Made by a program: the position numbers and the translations under genes. The notes under the pieces are model-generated. The model was not told where the DNA came from, did not search any database, and was given only the letters and a program-made list of their open reading frames with translations. Shown piece after piece: positions 45,149 to 60,301 of a DNA stretch of 60,532 bases. Location: NCBI GenBank assembly GCA_903845935.1, contig CAIMZI010000121.1, positions 1 to 60,532 on the forward strand, given 5' to 3'. Numbering within the stretch: the first letter of the stretch is position 1; the number at the start of each line of letters is the position of its first letter. The stretch is from an uncultured beta proteobacterium. GTDB taxonomy: Bacteria > Pseudomonadota > Gammaproteobacteria > Burkholderiales > Burkholderiaceae_C.

Positions 45149-46378
45149 ATGGCAAAAGAGTACAAAGATTTGATTGTAGGTCTGGACATCGGCACCGCCA
45201 AGGTGATGGTGGTGGTGGCCGAGGTCATGCCCGGCGGCGAGCTCAAGCTGGCCGGTCTGGGTGTCGCACCTAGCAATGGTTTGAAGCGTGGCGTGGTGGT
45301 CAACATCGACGCCACCGTGCAAAGCATTCAGGCCGCACTGAAAGAGGCCGAGTTGATGGCCGACTGCAAGATCACCCGCGTCTATACCGGCATCACAGGC
45401 AGCCATATCCGCGGCATCAACAGCAGCGGCATGGTGGCGGTAAAAGACCGCGAGGTGACGCAGGCCGATGTGGCACGCGTGGTGGAAACCGCCAAGGCCA
45501 TCAACATCTCGACCGACCAGCGCCTGTTGCTGGTGGAGCCGCAGGAATTTATCATCGACGGCCAAGATGTGCGCGAGCCTATAGGCATGAGCGGCATCCG
45601 CCTAGAGGCCAAGGTGCATATCGTCACCGGCGCCCAGACCGCTGCCGAGAACATCATCAAGTGCGTGCGCCGCTGCGGCCTGGAAGTGGACCAGCTGATG
45701 CTCAATCCGCTGGCCAGCAGTCTGTCGGTGCTGACCAAGGATGAGCGCGAGCTCGGCGTGGCCATGGTGGACATTGGCGCGGGTACCACCGACGTTGCCA
45801 TCTTCACCAATGGTGCCATCCGCCATACCGCCGTGATTCCGATAGCCGGTGACCTGATCACCAGTGACATCGCCATGGCCCTGCGCACGCCGACCAAGGA
45901 CGCCGAAGATATCAAGGTCGAATCGGGACACGCCAAACAGTTGCTGGTCGATCCGGAAACCCAGGTCGAAGTGCCGGGACTGGGCGACCGCGGCCCGCGC
46001 ATGCTGAGTCGTCAGGCACTGGCCGGTGTGATTGAGCCTCGCGTCGAAGAAATCTTTTCCCTGGTCAACCAGGTGATGAGGGAGTCAGGCTTTGAAGAGG
46101 TGTTGTCCAGCGGCATTGTGCTGACCGGTGGCAGCTGCGTCATGCCCGGCATGGTGGAGCTGGCCGAGGACATCTTTTTAAAGCCGGTGCGCCGTGGCCT
46201 TCCGCAATACCGCAGCGCCCTGTCCGATATGGTGGCCCATCCGCGCGCTGCCACCGTCATGGGACTGCTCGAAGAAGCCCGCCTGGGCCGCATGCGCGGC
46301 TACAAGGTGGCACAAAAACAAGGTTCCATGAAGACCGCTTTTGGCGGCATCAAGGACTGGTTCATTGGAAACTTCTGA
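45149..46378 (+). CDS. ftsA: Cell division protein FtsA
   Basis: The product is 409 residues, an actin-like ATPase that tethers FtsZ to the membrane. Phosphate-binding segments are GLDIGTAKVMVVVAE and VDIGAGTTDVAIF; an adenosine motif is IVLTGGSCVMPGM. The C-terminus (FGGIKDWFIGNF) is a short amphipathic membrane-targeting helix. A 142-base leader separates it from ftsZ. Confidence 0.97.
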   Translation: MAKEYKDLIVGLDIGTAKVMVVVAEVMPGGELKLAGLGVAPSNGLKRGVVVNIDATVQSIQAALKEAELMADCKITRVYTGITGSHIRGINSSGMVAVKDREVTQADVARVVETAKAINISTDQRLLLVEPQEFIIDGQDVREPIGMSGIRLEAKVHIVTGAQTAAENIIKCVRRCGLEVDQLMLNPLASSLSVLTKDERELGVAMVDIGAGTTDVAIFTNGAIRHTAVIPIAGDLITSDIAMALRTPTKDAEDIKVESGHAKQLLVDPETQVEVPGLGDRGPRMLSRQALAGVIEPRVEEIFSLVNQVMRESGFEEVLSSGIVLTGGSCVMPGMVELAEDIFLKPVRRGLPQYRSALSDMVAHPRAATVMGLLEEARLGRMRGYKVAQKQGSMKTAFGGIKDWFIGNF

Positions 46379-46520
46379 TGAATAAAAACAAAATTTGGTT
46401 GGCAAGAGGCAGTCCCCCAAATAGATCGCGATGTGTAGATCCACCTGCGTAATCTATTCAATACCCCCACGCAAAAAAGCATATTGATTCACGTACATTT
46501 GACATTCAGGAGTAACAAAG
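46379..46520 (+). promoter_or_regulatory. AT-rich ftsA-ftsZ leader
   Basis: This is the only untranslated stretch of more than 100 bases inside the dcw cluster. It is much richer in A+T than the neighbours. TTGGCA (46399-46404) with ATAGAT 16 bases downstream could be a weak promoter. ATAGAT (46421-46426) is also repeated inverted as ATCTAT further on. A good ribosome site (AGGAG) precedes ftsZ. Extra ftsZ promoters are known in other bacteria. Confidence 0.4.
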
Positions 46521-47753
46521 ATGGCCATCGAAATGATTGAAGAAGAAGGTTTTAACCAGGGCACGCAGATCAAGGTGATCGGTGTAGGCGGTGGCGGCGG
46601 CAATGCCGTCGAGCACATGATCCAGTCCTCGGTGGACAACGTGGAATTCATCTGCGCTAACACCGACGCACAGGCCCTCACGCGCAGCTCCGCGCACAAG
46701 ATTATTCAACTGGGTTCTTCGGGCCTGGGCGCCGGCAGCAAGCCCGACAAGGGCCGCGAGGCGGCAGAGCTGGCCGAGGCGGATATCCGCGAAGCCATTC
46801 AGGGCGCGCACATGCTGTTCATCACCGCCGGCATGGGCGGCGGCACCGGCACCGGTGCGGCGCCCATCATTGCCCGTGTGGCCAAGGAAATGGGCATTCT
46901 GACCGTGGGCGTGGTCACCAAGCCCTTCGACTTTGAGGGTGGCCGGCGCATGAGCAATGCGGATGCAGGCCTGGCCGAGTTGGAGGCCAATGTCGATTCG
47001 CTGATCGTGGTGCTGAACGAAAAACTTCTGGAAGTCCTGGGCGACGACATCAGCCAGGAAGAGGCGTTTGCCCAGGCCAATGACGTGCTGAAAAACGCCG
47101 TCGGTGGCATTGCCGAAATCATCAATGTGCCGGGCCATGTCAACGTCGACTTTGAAGACGTGCGCACCGTCATGGGTGAGCCCGGCAAGGCCATGATGGG
47201 CACCGCGATGGCCAAGGGTCCGGACCGCGCCCGCATCGCTGCCGAACAGGCTGTTGCCTGCCCGCTGCTCGAAGGCATTGACCTGTCTGGCGCCAAGGGC
47301 GTGTTGGTGCTGATCACCGCTGCCAAGGGTTCTTTGAAACTGTCCGAATCCAAGCTGGCCATGAACACGATTCGCGCCTTCGCATCGCCCGATGCGCATG
47401 TGATCTACGGCACCGCCAACGATGACAGCCTCGGTGAAGAAATCCGCGTCACCGTGGTCGCCACCGGCCTGTCCCGCAGCGGCCAGCGCCCCCCGATCCG
47501 CGTGGTGCAGACCCAGCTGCGTACCGGCACCGACAACGTGCCCTTCAACGTACCCACCATGTCCAGTGCCGTGGGTGTACAAAACACGGCACCGGCCACC
47601 GTTGGACACGTCCAGACCGACTACGCCGGACTGAACACCCCGAGCGTGTGGCGCACCAATCGCACCCAGGCAGCAGCGCGCGTTGATGCGCTCTCCAGCG
47701 GCGGCATGGACGACTACGAGATCCCGGCCTTCCTAAGAAAACAGGCGGACTAA
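46521..47753 (+). CDS. ftsZ: Cell division GTPase FtsZ
   Basis: The product is 410 residues, the tubulin homologue that forms the Z-ring. The N-terminal GTPase includes VIGVGGGGGNAVEHMI and the tubulin signature GMGGGTGTGAAPIIA; the T7 loop region is NVDFEDVRTVMGEPGKAMMG. A short linker leads to the conserved C-terminal peptide DDYEIPAFLRKQ, which binds FtsA and other partners. lpxC begins nine bases after the stop. Confidence 0.98.
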   Translation: MAIEMIEEEGFNQGTQIKVIGVGGGGGNAVEHMIQSSVDNVEFICANTDAQALTRSSAHKIIQLGSSGLGAGSKPDKGREAAELAEADIREAIQGAHMLFITAGMGGGTGTGAAPIIARVAKEMGILTVGVVTKPFDFEGGRRMSNADAGLAELEANVDSLIVVLNEKLLEVLGDDISQEEAFAQANDVLKNAVGGIAEIINVPGHVNVDFEDVRTVMGEPGKAMMGTAMAKGPDRARIAAEQAVACPLLEGIDLSGAKGVLVLITAAKGSLKLSESKLAMNTIRAFASPDAHVIYGTANDDSLGEEIRVTVVATGLSRSGQRPPIRVVQTQLRTGTDNVPFNVPTMSSAVGVQNTAPATVGHVQTDYAGLNTPSVWRTNRTQAAARVDALSSGGMDDYEIPAFLRKQAD

Positions 47754-47762
47754 AATCACCCT

Positions 47763-48686
47763 GTGCTCAAACAAAGAACCCTCAAATCCCTCACCCACGC
47801 CGTAGGCGTCGGCCTGCACAGCGGACAGCGCGTGGAAATCACGCTGCGCCCGGCAGCGCCCGACACCGGCATCGTGTTCAGGCGCATCGATCTGCCGCAG
47901 GTGGTGGAGATTGCGGTGTCGGCCGAGGCTGTGACGGATACGCGCATGGCCTCCACCCTGTCCAAGGGAGGCGCCAAGGTGCTGACGGTGGAACATCTGA
48001 TGTCGGCCTGTTGCGGCCTGGGGGTGGACAATCTGTATGTGGACATCACGGCCGAGGAGATTCCAATTCTGGATGGCTCGGCCGCCTCGTTTGTGTTCCT
48101 GTTGCAAAGCGCGGGCATCGAGCTGCAGAACGCGCCGCGCCGATTTATCCGCGTGACCCATCCGGTGGAGGTGCGCGAAGGGGAGGGTGCCAACCAGAAG
48201 TGGGCGCGCCTGGAGCCTTACCACGGCTACAAGCTCAAGTTTGAGATTGACTTCAACCATCCGGCGGTGGACTCCACCGGCCAGTGCGTGGAGTTCGATC
48301 TGAGCACCGGCTCGTATTCGCGCGACATCGCGAGGGCACGCACCTTTGGTTTCACCAAGGATGTAGAAATGATGCGCGCCAACGGCCTGGCCCTGGGCGG
48401 CGGTCTGGACAATGCCATCGTCATGGACGACTACAAGGTCTTGAACTCCGACGGTCTGCGCTATGACGACGAGTTTGTGAAGCACAAGATTCTGGACGCC
48501 ATGGGCGACCTGTACCTGGTGGGCAAACCACTGCTGGCTAGCTACTCGGCCTTTCGCTCGGGACACGCCATGAATAACCAGCTCTTGCGCGCGTTGCTGG
48601 CCCATCCCGACTGCTGGGAAGTGGTGAGCTTCGAAGACGTCAAACAAGCACCTGCCGGTTTCGCGCAACCGGCGCGCGCCTGGTAA
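47763..48686 (+). CDS. lpxC: UDP-3-O-acyl-N-acetylglucosamine deacetylase LpxC
   Basis: The product is 307 residues, the zinc enzyme for the committed step of lipid A synthesis. The N-terminus [20 protein letters not shown], the zinc-site [16 protein letters not shown] and the motif [16 protein letters not shown] are standard, as is [11 protein letters not shown]. It starts with GTG at 47763. Its presence shows a Gram-negative outer membrane. It probably shares transcripts with ftsZ; a 58-residue membrane protein gene follows. Confidence 0.97.
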   Translation: MLKQRTLKSLTHAVGVGLHSGQRVEITLRPAAPDTGIVFRRIDLPQVVEIAVSAEAVTDTRMASTLSKGGAKVLTVEHLMSACCGLGVDNLYVDITAEEIPILDGSAASFVFLLQSAGIELQNAPRRFIRVTHPVEVREGEGANQKWARLEPYHGYKLKFEIDFNHPAVDSTGQCVEFDLSTGSYSRDIARARTFGFTKDVEMMRANGLALGGGLDNAIVMDDYKVLNSDGLRYDDEFVKHKILDAMGDLYLVGKPLLASYSAFRSGHAMNNQLLRALLAHPDCWEVVSFEDVKQAPAGFAQPARAW

Positions 48687-48701
48687 ATACAGGAGCCCAG
48701 C

Positions 48702-48878
48702 ATGCTGTTCTTTCGCTGGCTCGGCATGATGTTCGCGCTGGGCATCATCGCCAGCTTTGGCCTGTATATCGCCACCGGGCAGGAACGCTTTAAGCGCATC
48801 GGGCTTATGGGACTGAGGTGGGTGGTGCTGGCCGGACTCGGCTTTTTCGCAGTGCTCATCTTGGAGCGCATCGCGTAA
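48702..48878 (+). CDS. Small two-helix membrane protein of unknown function
   Basis: The product is 58 residues with two hydrophobic helices (MMFALGIIASFGLYIA and WVVLAGLGFFAVLILE) joined by a basic turn (GQERFKRIG). An AGGAG Shine-Dalgarno site lies seven bases before the ATG. It begins 15 bases after lpxC in the same orientation, so it is probably the last gene of the dcw transcript. No known function. Confidence 0.65.
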   Translation: MLFFRWLGMMFALGIIASFGLYIATGQERFKRIGLMGLRWVVLAGLGFFAVLILERIA

Positions 48879-48896
48879 GGCCAGCCTGGCCTTACG
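48874..48896. terminator. Bidirectional hairpin between the dcw and glg operons
   Basis: CGTAAGGCC (48874-48882) and GGCCTTACG (48888-48896) form a perfect 9-bp stem with a 5-base loop. It overlaps the stop codon of the small membrane protein and lies 16 bases from the end of glgP on the other strand. No T-run follows on either strand. Confidence 0.45.
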
Positions 48897-48911
48897 CTGC
48901 CTCCGTGCGGC

Positions 48912-51395
48912 CTAGCCCTCAATCTGCAGCGAGGGGCTGTTCCAGATTTTTTCGGCGTATTCGGCAATCGTGCGGTCAGATGAGAACGGGCCCATGCCAG
49001 CCACATTGCGCAGCGCCATGATGGCCCAGGCCTTGGGATCCAGGTAGGCGGCGTCCACCTTGGCTTGCGCTTCCACATAGCTGGCGTAGTCTGCCAGCAG
49101 CAGGTAGTGGTCGCCCCAGGTGACCAGGGTATCGAAAATGGCTTGGTAGCGCTCCGGCTCTTCCGGGTTGAACAAGCCTGTGCGGATGGCTTGCAGTACG
49201 GCAGAAAGTTCAGGGATCTGCTCGACAATGCGGGCCGGCTGGTAACCGGCCGCACGCACGGCAGCCACCTCGGGCGTGGTCATGCCAAAGATGAAGATGT
49301 TGTCCGCGCCCACGTTCTGCAAAATCTCCACATTGGCACCATCCAGCGTGCCTATGGTCAGCGCACCGTTGAGCGAGAGTTTCATGTTACCGGTGCCCGA
49401 TGCCTCGGTGCCAGCGGTGGAAATCTGCTCCGACAGGTCGGCGGCCGGGATGATCATCTCGGCCAGGCTGACGCTGTAGTTGGGGATGAACACCACTTTA
49501 AGCTTGTTGCCCACGCGCGGGTCATTGTTGATGACCTTGGCCACGTCATTGATCAAGCGGATGATGAGCTTGGCCATGTGGTAGGCCGAGGCGGCCTTGC
49601 CAGCAAAGATTACGACGCGCGGAACCACGACGGCGTCCGGGTTGTTGATGATGTGCAGGTAGCGGGTCACCACATGCAGCACATTGAGCAACTGGCGCTT
49701 GTATTCGTGTATGCGCTTGACCTGCACGTCAAACAGCGCATCGGTAGGAATTTCCAGACCTATGTGGCTCTGCACCCAGGCCGCCAGTCGGCGCTTGTTG
49801 ACCAGCTTGGCCTGCTGGAAGCCAGTGATGACTTTTTCGTTGGTGAGAAGCGGCTGCAAGTCCTTGAGTTGCGTCAGGTCCCGGCGCCAGCCGCTGCCGA
49901 TTTTCTTGTCCAGCAGCGCGGACAGAGCTGGATTCGCCTGGGCCAGCCAGCGCCGCGGTGTGATGCCATTGGTTTTGTTGTTGAAGCGCTCGGGCCAGAG
50001 CCGGGCAAAGTCGGCAAAGATCGACTCCTTCATCAGCTCCGAGTGCAGGGCCGATACGCCGTTGATGCTGTGGCTGGTCAGCACCGCCAGGTAGGCCATG
50101 CGCACGCGCCGGTCGCCATGTTCGTCCACCAGCGACACCTTTTGCAGCATACCGGCGTTCACACCGGCCTGAGCCAGGCCGGTCAGGAATTGGGCGTTGA
50201 TGTCATAAATGATTTGCAGATGGCGCGGCAGGATGCGCTCCAACATGCCCACCGGCCAGGTCTCCAGCGCCTCGTGCATCAGCGTGTGGTTGGTGTAAGA
50301 GAACACCCGCTGGCACAGGCGCCAGGCGTAGTCCCAGGGCAGCTTGTGAACGTCGAGCAACAGGCGCATCAACTCGGGTATGGCCAGCACCGGGTGCGTG
50401 TCGTTGAGGTGAATGCTGACCTTGTCGGGCAGTTCATCAAAGCCTTCGTGGCGGCTGGTATAGCGGCGCAGCAGGTCTTGCACGCTGGCGCTGCAGAAGA
50501 AGTATTCCTGATGCAGGCGCAGTTCGCGTCCGGAGTCGGTGGAGTCATCTGGGTACAGCACGCGCGACACGTTTTCGCTGTGGTTCTTGCTCTCCACCGC
50601 CGCAAAGTAGTTGCCGCGATTGAATGCGCCTAGGTCAATTTCCTGGGTGGCCTTGGCCGACCACAGACGCAAGGTGTTGGTGGCCATGGTGTCATAGCCG
50701 GGAATGATGGTGTCATAGGCCATGGCCTGCACGTCATTGGAGTCGATCCATTTGAAGGCATCGCCTTCCTTGACTACGCGCCCACCAAAGCGCACCCGGT
50801 AGGTGACCTCGGGCCTGGCGAATTCCCAGGGGTTGCCGTGGGTCAGCCAATAATCGGGCACCTCCACCTGGCGGCCGTCCACAATGGTCTGGCGGAACAT
50901 GCCGTAGTCGTAGCGTATGCCATAGCCAAAGCCTGGAATCGCCAGGGTCGCCATGGAGTCCAGAAAACAGGCTGCCAGCCGTCCCAGACCGCCATTGCCC
51001 AGGGCCGCATCGGGCTCCAGTTCGGCCAGGGCATCCATGTCCACACCAAAATCGAGCAGGGCCTGGCGCACGCGGTCGCGCAGACCCAGGGCCAGCATGG
51101 CGTTGCCAAAGGTGCGGCCAATCAGGAATTCCATCGACATGTAATAGACGCGTTTGGCATCCTTGGCGTACTGGGTGCGCGTGGTCTTCATCCAGCGCTC
51201 GACCAACTGGTCGCGCACCGCATAGGCTGCGGCATTGAGCCAGTCTTCGGCGCGCGCCACCTTGGGGTCTTTGCCCACGGTGAACATCAGCTTGTTGGCA
51301 ATCGCATGCTTGAGCGACTCCAGATCGCGCCCCGGGGCATCAAACGGGAAGTCGGCTTGAGGATTCGCGGCGGCAAAAGGTGTGATGGAGTTCAA
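48912..51395 (-). CDS. glgP: Glycogen/alpha-glucan phosphorylase
   Basis: The product is 827 residues. It releases glucose-1-phosphate from alpha-1,4-glucan chain ends using PLP as a catalytic phosphate. Recognisable segments are [46 protein letters not shown] and the PLP-lysine region [19 protein letters not shown]. The likely start is TTG at 51395, overlapping the glgA stop as TTGA. It is the last gene of the operon and ends close to the convergent dcw cluster. Confidence 0.96.
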   Translation of the reverse strand: MNSITPFAAANPQADFPFDAPGRDLESLKHAIANKLMFTVGKDPKVARAEDWLNAAAYAVRDQLVERWMKTTRTQYAKDAKRVYYMSMEFLIGRTFGNAMLALGLRDRVRQALLDFGVDMDALAELEPDAALGNGGLGRLAACFLDSMATLAIPGFGYGIRYDYGMFRQTIVDGRQVEVPDYWLTHGNPWEFARPEVTYRVRFGGRVVKEGDAFKWIDSNDVQAMAYDTIIPGYDTMATNTLRLWSAKATQEIDLGAFNRGNYFAAVESKNHSENVSRVLYPDDSTDSGRELRLHQEYFFCSASVQDLLRRYTSRHEGFDELPDKVSIHLNDTHPVLAIPELMRLLLDVHKLPWDYAWRLCQRVFSYTNHTLMHEALETWPVGMLERILPRHLQIIYDINAQFLTGLAQAGVNAGMLQKVSLVDEHGDRRVRMAYLAVLTSHSINGVSALHSELMKESIFADFARLWPERFNNKTNGITPRRWLAQANPALSALLDKKIGSGWRRDLTQLKDLQPLLTNEKVITGFQQAKLVNKRRLAAWVQSHIGLEIPTDALFDVQVKRIHEYKRQLLNVLHVVTRYLHIINNPDAVVVPRVVIFAGKAASAYHMAKLIIRLINDVAKVINNDPRVGNKLKVVFIPNYSVSLAEMIIPAADLSEQISTAGTEASGTGNMKLSLNGALTIGTLDGANVEILQNVGADNIFIFGMTTPEVAAVRAAGYQPARIVEQIPELSAVLQAIRTGLFNPEEPERYQAIFDTLVTWGDHYLLLADYASYVEAQAKVDAAYLDPKAWAIMALRNVAGMGPFSSDRTIAEYAEKIWNSPSLQIEG

Positions 51396-52855
51396 ATCAG
51401 ACTCTTGTAAAGGTTGGTGTAGTGTTGGGCTGCGCTGGCCCAGTCAAATGCAATTCGCATGCCACATTGGCGCACGCGGTTCCAGTCGGAGCGCCTGCGG
51501 TACAGCGCAAAGGCACGCCGGATGGCGCGCCGGTAGTCGCCGACCTCAAAGTCATCAAAGACAAAGCCGGTGGCGCTGTGGTCGTCCAGCGTCTCCAGAT
51601 CGGTGTCCGTTACGGTGTCGGCCAATCCGCCAACCCTTCTCACCAGGGGCAAGCTACCATATTTTAGACCGTACATCTGGGTCAGACCGCAGGGCTCAAA
51701 GCGCGAGGGAACCAGGGTGACGTCGCTGGCGGCAAAGACGCGATGGGCAAAGTCTTCGTCGTAGCCTTTCCTGAATGCCACCTGCAGCGGGTGCATCTTG
51801 GCCTGCAGCGTGAAGGCCTGCTCCAACTGCGTGTCGCCATTGCCCAGCACCAGCAGCTGGCCGCCGTGCGAAATGATTTCATCCAGGCCGGACAGAACCA
51901 GGGGCAGGCCCTTTTGCTCGGTCAAGCGGCTGACCACGGTAAACAAGGGGGCATCGGCATCCACCGTCAGGCCCATGGTGGCCTGCATGTCGGTCTTGTT
52001 GCGCACCTTGCCGGTCAGGTTGCGCACGTCATAGCGGTGCGCCAGATGGCTGTCGGTGGCCGGATTCCAGACGCTATCGTCCACCGCGTTGAGGATGCCG
52101 CTGAGTTGCGAGGCCCGAACGCGCAGTAGCCCGTCCAGGCCACAGCCCTGTTCGGAAGTCTGGATTTCGCGCGCATAGGTGGGGCTGACGGTGGTGATGT
52201 GGCTGGCATAGGACAGGCCGGCCTTCATGAAGGAAATCTGGCCGTGGTATTCCATGCCCTGCATGCTGAACACATAGCCGGGCAGGCCCAGGTCGCCAAA
52301 GTTCTGCGGCCAGAATACGCCCTGGTAGGCCAGGTTGTGGATGGTGTAGATGCTGGGCACGCGCGGGCCTTGGCCAGCGTTCCAGACCGCCAGACAGGCA
52401 GGTGCCAGGGCGGCATGCCAGTCGTGGCAATGCACCAATTCGGCGCTCCAGTGCGTGTCCAGGCCGTGCGCTAGGTGCGCAGCGCCCCAGCCCAGGGTGG
52501 CAAAGCGACGGTGGTTGTCGCTGTAGGGGTGTTTGTTGGCATCCTCGTAGGGGTTGCCGGGCCGGTCATAGAGGCCAGGCGCTACCAGCACATAGGCATA
52601 GACGATGAGATCGCCCTTGCTGCAGGCTGGCAATGCGCCAAACAGCACCTCCACCGACTCGCCCCAGGGCGTGCCAAAGGAGCCTACGCGCACCGGGTCT
52701 GTCAGTCCGGCCAGAATCGCTGGAAAGCCGGGCAACAGCACCCGGGCGTCGCAGCCCTGGGCCAGCAGGGCGGCCGGCAGGGCGCCGGCAATGTCGGCCA
52801 GACCGCCGGTTTTCAGGAGGGGAAAGATTTCGGCACTGACCTGCAGTATGCGCAT
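51392..52855 (-). CDS. glgA: Glycogen synthase (ADP-glucose type)
   Basis: The product is 487 residues, a GT5 glycosyltransferase that extends alpha-1,4-glucan from ADP-glucose. The N-terminal ADP-glucose-binding motif is in [29 protein letters not shown] and the C-terminal catalytic segment [19 protein letters not shown] are typical. The start at 52855 is ATG with a GGAACCCCC leader. It sits between glgC, which makes its substrate, and glgP. Confidence 0.96.
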   Translation of the reverse strand: MRILQVSAEIFPLLKTGGLADIAGALPAALLAQGCDARVLLPGFPAILAGLTDPVRVGSFGTPWGESVEVLFGALPACSKGDLIVYAYVLVAPGLYDRPGNPYEDANKHPYSDNHRRFATLGWGAAHLAHGLDTHWSAELVHCHDWHAALAPACLAVWNAGQGPRVPSIYTIHNLAYQGVFWPQNFGDLGLPGYVFSMQGMEYHGQISFMKAGLSYASHITTVSPTYAREIQTSEQGCGLDGLLRVRASQLSGILNAVDDSVWNPATDSHLAHRYDVRNLTGKVRNKTDMQATMGLTVDADAPLFTVVSRLTEQKGLPLVLSGLDEIISHGGQLLVLGNGDTQLEQAFTLQAKMHPLQVAFRKGYDEDFAHRVFAASDVTLVPSRFEPCGLTQMYGLKYGSLPLVRRVGGLADTVTDTDLETLDDHSATGFVFDDFEVGDYRRAIRRAFALYRRRSDWNRVRQCGMRIAFDWASAAQHYTNLYKSLI

Positions 52856-52885
52856 GGGGGTTCCAGGGTTTCGGGTTGATGTGGC

Positions 52886-54184
52886 TTAGTTGGGCAGGCG
52901 TTTGAGCATGTCGCGCGTGACCAGCACCACGCCATTTTCGCTGCGCTCGAAGCGCGCAGCATCCTGTGCCGGATCTTCTCCTATGACCAGCCCATCGGGC
53001 AGCGTGCAACCGCGATCCACCACGATTTTGCTCAGGCGGCAGCCACGGCCTATGGTGACCTCGGGCAGCAGCACGGCCTGGTCTATGGTGCAATAGGAAT
53101 GAATTCGCACGCTGGAGAACAGCACCGAATTGCTGACCACCGAGCCCGACACAATGCAGCCGCCCGAGACCATGGTGTTGATGGCCTGGCCATGCTTGCC
53201 GTCGGCATCCTGCACAAACTTGGCCGGTGGCAACTGGCGTTGACTGGTCCAGATCGGCCAGCTGGTGTCGTAAATATCGAGCTCGGGCGTGACCGATGCC
53301 AGGTCCAGATTGGCCTCCCAGAAGGCGTCGATCGTGCCGACGTCGCGCCAGTAGGGTGCTGCGTCGGGCGTGGACGACACGCAGGACATGGAGAAAGGGT
53401 GGGCCACGGCCCGGCCTTCGGCCACCACCAGCGGAATCACATCCTTGCCGAAGTCGTGGCTGGAGCCGGGGTTGGCGATGTCGGCGTCCAGCAGGTCGTA
53501 CAAGTACTGGGCAGTGAAAATATAAATGCCCATGCTGGCCAGCGACACGTCCTCATTGCCGGGCATGGGTGGTGGGTTGTCCGGCTTTTCGACAAACTCT
53601 ATGATCTTGCGCGTCTCGTCCACGGCCATGACACCAAAGGCGCTGGCCTCGTCGCGCGGCACCTCGATGCAGCCCACGGTGCAACCCGCGCCGCTGGCCA
53701 CATGGTCGGCCAGCATCAACGAATAGTCCATCTTGTAGACATGGTCGCCGGCCAGGATGACGACATATTCCGGGTTGCTGCCCTGGATGATGTCGATGTT
53801 CTGGTAGATCGCGTCGGCGGTGCCGCGGTACCAATGTTCCTCGTCCAGGCGCTGCTGGGCCGGTAGCAGGTCCACCATTTCATTGAGCTCGGCGCGCAAA
53901 AAGCTCCAGCCGCGTTGCAGATGCCTGAGCAGCGAATGCGACTTGTACTGGGTGATGACGCCGATGCGGCGGATGCCCGAGTTCACGCAATTGGAGAGTG
54001 CAAAGTCGATAATGCGGAACTTGCCGCCGAAGTACACCGCCGGCTTGGCGCGCTTGTCGGTCAGCTGCTTCAGGCGCGAGCCGCGCCCGCCGGCCAGCAC
54101 CAGGGCAATGGTGCGGCGCACCAGCATGTGCGGCTGCATCATGCGGTCATGGGGGTTGTTGTGGGTGGTGTCCAGCAAGTTCAC
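52886..54184 (-). CDS. glgC: Glucose-1-phosphate adenylyltransferase (ADP-glucose pyrophosphorylase)
   Basis: The product is 432 residues from the GTG at 54184, chosen because AGGAG lies six bases upstream; a TTG at 54211 would add nine residues. It makes ADP-glucose and is normally the allosterically controlled step of glycogen synthesis. Motifs are [34 protein letters not shown] and [10 protein letters not shown] left-handed beta-helix domain follows ([12 protein letters not shown] type hexapeptides near the C-terminus). Confidence 0.95.
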   Translation of the reverse strand: MNLLDTTHNNPHDRMMQPHMLVRRTIALVLAGGRGSRLKQLTDKRAKPAVYFGGKFRIIDFALSNCVNSGIRRIGVITQYKSHSLLRHLQRGWSFLRAELNEMVDLLPAQQRLDEEHWYRGTADAIYQNIDIIQGSNPEYVVILAGDHVYKMDYSLMLADHVASGAGCTVGCIEVPRDEASAFGVMAVDETRKIIEFVEKPDNPPPMPGNEDVSLASMGIYIFTAQYLYDLLDADIANPGSSHDFGKDVIPLVVAEGRAVAHPFSMSCVSSTPDAAPYWRDVGTIDAFWEANLDLASVTPELDIYDTSWPIWTSQRQLPPAKFVQDADGKHGQAINTMVSGGCIVSGSVVSNSVLFSSVRIHSYCTIDQAVLLPEVTIGRGCRLSKIVVDRGCTLPDGLVIGEDPAQDAARFERSENGVVLVTRDMLKRLPN

Positions 54185-54230
54185 GGAAAGCTCCTTTTTT
54201 GAATCGTTCAAATTGGTTTGAATACGGGGT

Positions 54231-57969
<3,739 letters not shown>

Positions 57970-57986
57970 AGTCGAATTCCAAGTGG

Positions 57987-60185
57987 CTAAGTGGCTGCCC
58001 TGGTGAGAATCACGGTGGCCAGGGGTGGTAGGGTCAGCACCACCGATTGGTGCTTGTGGTGGGCGGCCACTGGCTCGGTGACGACGGTGCCGTTGGCCAT
58101 ACCGCTGCCGCCGTAAACCGCCAGGTCAGAGTTGATGGCCTCCATCCATTGCCCCGCCTGTGGCACGCCCAGCCTGAAGCCATGGCGCGGCACCGGGGTG
58201 AAATTGCACACCACCACGGCACAGCTGCCATCCTCGCCCCAGCGGGTGAAGGCGATGATGCTTTGCGCCGCATCGTTGTGCGAAATCCATTCAAAGCCGC
58301 CGGGCTTCACGTCCTGCTGGTGCAGCGCCGGGTAGGCCTGGTAGACCAGGTTGAGGTCGCGCACCAGACGCTGCATGCCGGCATGCGAACTTTGGCCCTC
58401 CAGATGCCAGGGGATGCTGCCGGTGTCGGCCCATTCGGTGGTCTGGGCCAACTCGCAGCCCATGAACAACAGCTTCTTGCCGGGGTAGCCCCACATAAAA
58501 CCGTAGAGCGCGCGCAAGTTCGCAAAGCGCTGCCAGGGGTCGCCCGGCATTTTGTCGAGCATGGATTTTTTGCCATGCACCACTTCGTCGTGCGACAGCG
58601 GCAGCACAAAGTTTTCAGAAAAGGCATACATCAGCCCGAAGGTGAGCTGGTTCTGGTGGTGCTTGCGATAGACCGGGTCGAGTGCAGCGTAGGCCAGGAT
58701 GTCGTGCATCCAGCCCATATTCCATTTGTAGTGAAAGCCCAGGCCGCCGCTTTGCAGATCAGGGCTGGGCGGACGGCTGACACCGGGAAAGGAGGTGGAC
58801 TCCTCGGCCAGGGTGATGGCGCCGACTCGCTCGGTGCCGACAATGTAGTTCATGCGGCGCAGGAACTCGATGGCCTCCAGGTTTTCGCGCCCGCCTTGGG
58901 CGTTGGGAATCCACTGGCCTTCCTGGCGGCTGTAGTCGCGGTACAGCATGGAGGCCACGGCATCCACGCGCAGGCCGTCAATGCCAAAGCGCTCCAGCCA
59001 GTAGAGCGCATTGCCGACCAGAAAGTTGCGCACCTCGGTGCGACCGAAGTTGTAGATCAGCGTGTTCCAGTCCTGGTGAAAGCCTTCCTTGGGGTCGGCG
59101 TATTCGTACAGGTGGGTACCGTCAAATTCGGCCAGGCCGTGGGCGTCGCTGGGGAAGTGGGCCGGCACCCAGTCCAGAATCACGCCCAGACCGGCGTCAT
59201 GGGCCGCGTCAACAAAGTCGCGGAATTCTTCCGGTGTGCCAAAGCGCGACGTGGGCGAGAACAGGCCCAGCGGTTGGTAGCCCCAGGAGCCGTCAAACGG
59301 GTGCTCGCTGATGGGTAGCAGCTCCAGGTGGGTGAAGCCCATTTCCTTGGCATAGGGCACCAGAGTTTGCGCCAGCTCGCGGTAATTGAGCCAGCGCCAG
59401 CCATCGGCCTTGCGCCAGGAGCCCAGATGCACCTCGTAAATGCTCAACGGCTTGTCAAAGGCATTGGCTGCGGCGCGATCGGCGCGCATGGGCCGGCGCG
59501 GCATCAACGGGTAGACCACGCTGGCATTGTCCGGGCGCAGCTGCGACTGGAAGGCATAGGGGTCGGCCTTGAGCACAATGGCGTCCTTGGCACCCAGGAT
59601 CTCGAACTTGTAAATGTCGCCCTGCATCAGGCCGGGAATAAAGATCTCCCAGACCCCGCATTCGCGGCGCAGGCGCATCGGGTGGCGTCTGCCGTCCCAC
59701 TGGTTGAAGCTGCCCACCACCGAGACGCGCTTGGCATTCGGCGCCCAGACGGCGAAGCTCACGCCGTCTACACCGAGCATTTGCGTCAGGTGCGCACCCA
59801 GGGCTTCGAAAGGCCGCTGGTGCGAGCCTTCGCCCAGCAGCCAGGTGTCGAGTTCCTGCAGTACAAAGGGGAATCGGTAGGCGTCCTCCAGCACCTGCAC
59901 ATGCGGTGTGGTTCGCTCCGGTGCGGGGGCCCATTTGATTTCCAACTGGTAGTCAAAGCGCGCGCCGGCACCGGGAATGGCCCCGCTGAAGACATCTGAA
60001 TCCGGGCAGCGCTGCAAGGTGGCGCGTGCGGCTCCGGTGTTGCGGTCCAGCACGGCGACCTGTTCGGCCCCCGGCAACACGGCATTGACCCAGAGGGCAC
60101 CGGCTGTTTCATGCATTCCCAGGACACTGAACGCATCGGGATGGTCCGCCCGCATCAGTGCGGAAATATCGTTCGAGCTCAACAT
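57987..60185 (-). CDS. glgB: 1,4-alpha-glucan branching enzyme
   Basis: The product is 732 residues of family GH13, introducing alpha-1,6 branches. Two N-terminal CBM48-like domains ([33 protein letters not shown]) precede the barrel. Catalytic segments are [33 protein letters not shown] and [17 protein letters not shown]. It is the first gene of the glg operon, with about 116 bases separating it from ruvC on the same strand. Confidence 0.96.
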   Translation of the reverse strand: MLSSNDISALMRADHPDAFSVLGMHETAGALWVNAVLPGAEQVAVLDRNTGAARATLQRCPDSDVFSGAIPGAGARFDYQLEIKWAPAPERTTPHVQVLEDAYRFPFVLQELDTWLLGEGSHQRPFEALGAHLTQMLGVDGVSFAVWAPNAKRVSVVGSFNQWDGRRHPMRLRRECGVWEIFIPGLMQGDIYKFEILGAKDAIVLKADPYAFQSQLRPDNASVVYPLMPRRPMRADRAAANAFDKPLSIYEVHLGSWRKADGWRWLNYRELAQTLVPYAKEMGFTHLELLPISEHPFDGSWGYQPLGLFSPTSRFGTPEEFRDFVDAAHDAGLGVILDWVPAHFPSDAHGLAEFDGTHLYEYADPKEGFHQDWNTLIYNFGRTEVRNFLVGNALYWLERFGIDGLRVDAVASMLYRDYSRQEGQWIPNAQGGRENLEAIEFLRRMNYIVGTERVGAITLAEESTSFPGVSRPPSPDLQSGGLGFHYKWNMGWMHDILAYAALDPVYRKHHQNQLTFGLMYAFSENFVLPLSHDEVVHGKKSMLDKMPGDPWQRFANLRALYGFMWGYPGKKLLFMGCELAQTTEWADTGSIPWHLEGQSSHAGMQRLVRDLNLVYQAYPALHQQDVKPGGFEWISHNDAAQSIIAFTRWGEDGSCAVVVCNFTPVPRHGFRLGVPQAGQWMEAINSDLAVYGGSGMANGTVVTEPVAAHHKHQSVVLTLPPLATVILTRAAT

Positions 60186-60301
60186 ATTCTTGTGATCCGT
60201 TCTTCAGTCAGAGCAGTATGTTCAAGCATTTCACTGCCCCACATAGGCTATACCCTTACAAGCGGGTTTGGAGGGTAAAACGAAGCCGTTACGTAACTTT
60301 T
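60186..60301 (-). promoter_or_regulatory. ruvC-glgB gap with inverted repeats, candidate glg operon control region
   Basis: This short AT-richer stretch precedes glgB. It contains the 10-base palindrome GTTACGTAAC (60288-60297) and an inverted pair TACCCT/AGGGTA (60251-60256, 60272-60277). No convincing -10/-35 pair was found. Either repeat could be an operator for the glycogen operon. Confidence 0.35.

Noticed and set aside
49065..50633. 522-codon frame antisense to glgP
   Set aside because: GlgP is unambiguous on the other strand. The antisense product is low-complexity His/Val/Gln-rich.
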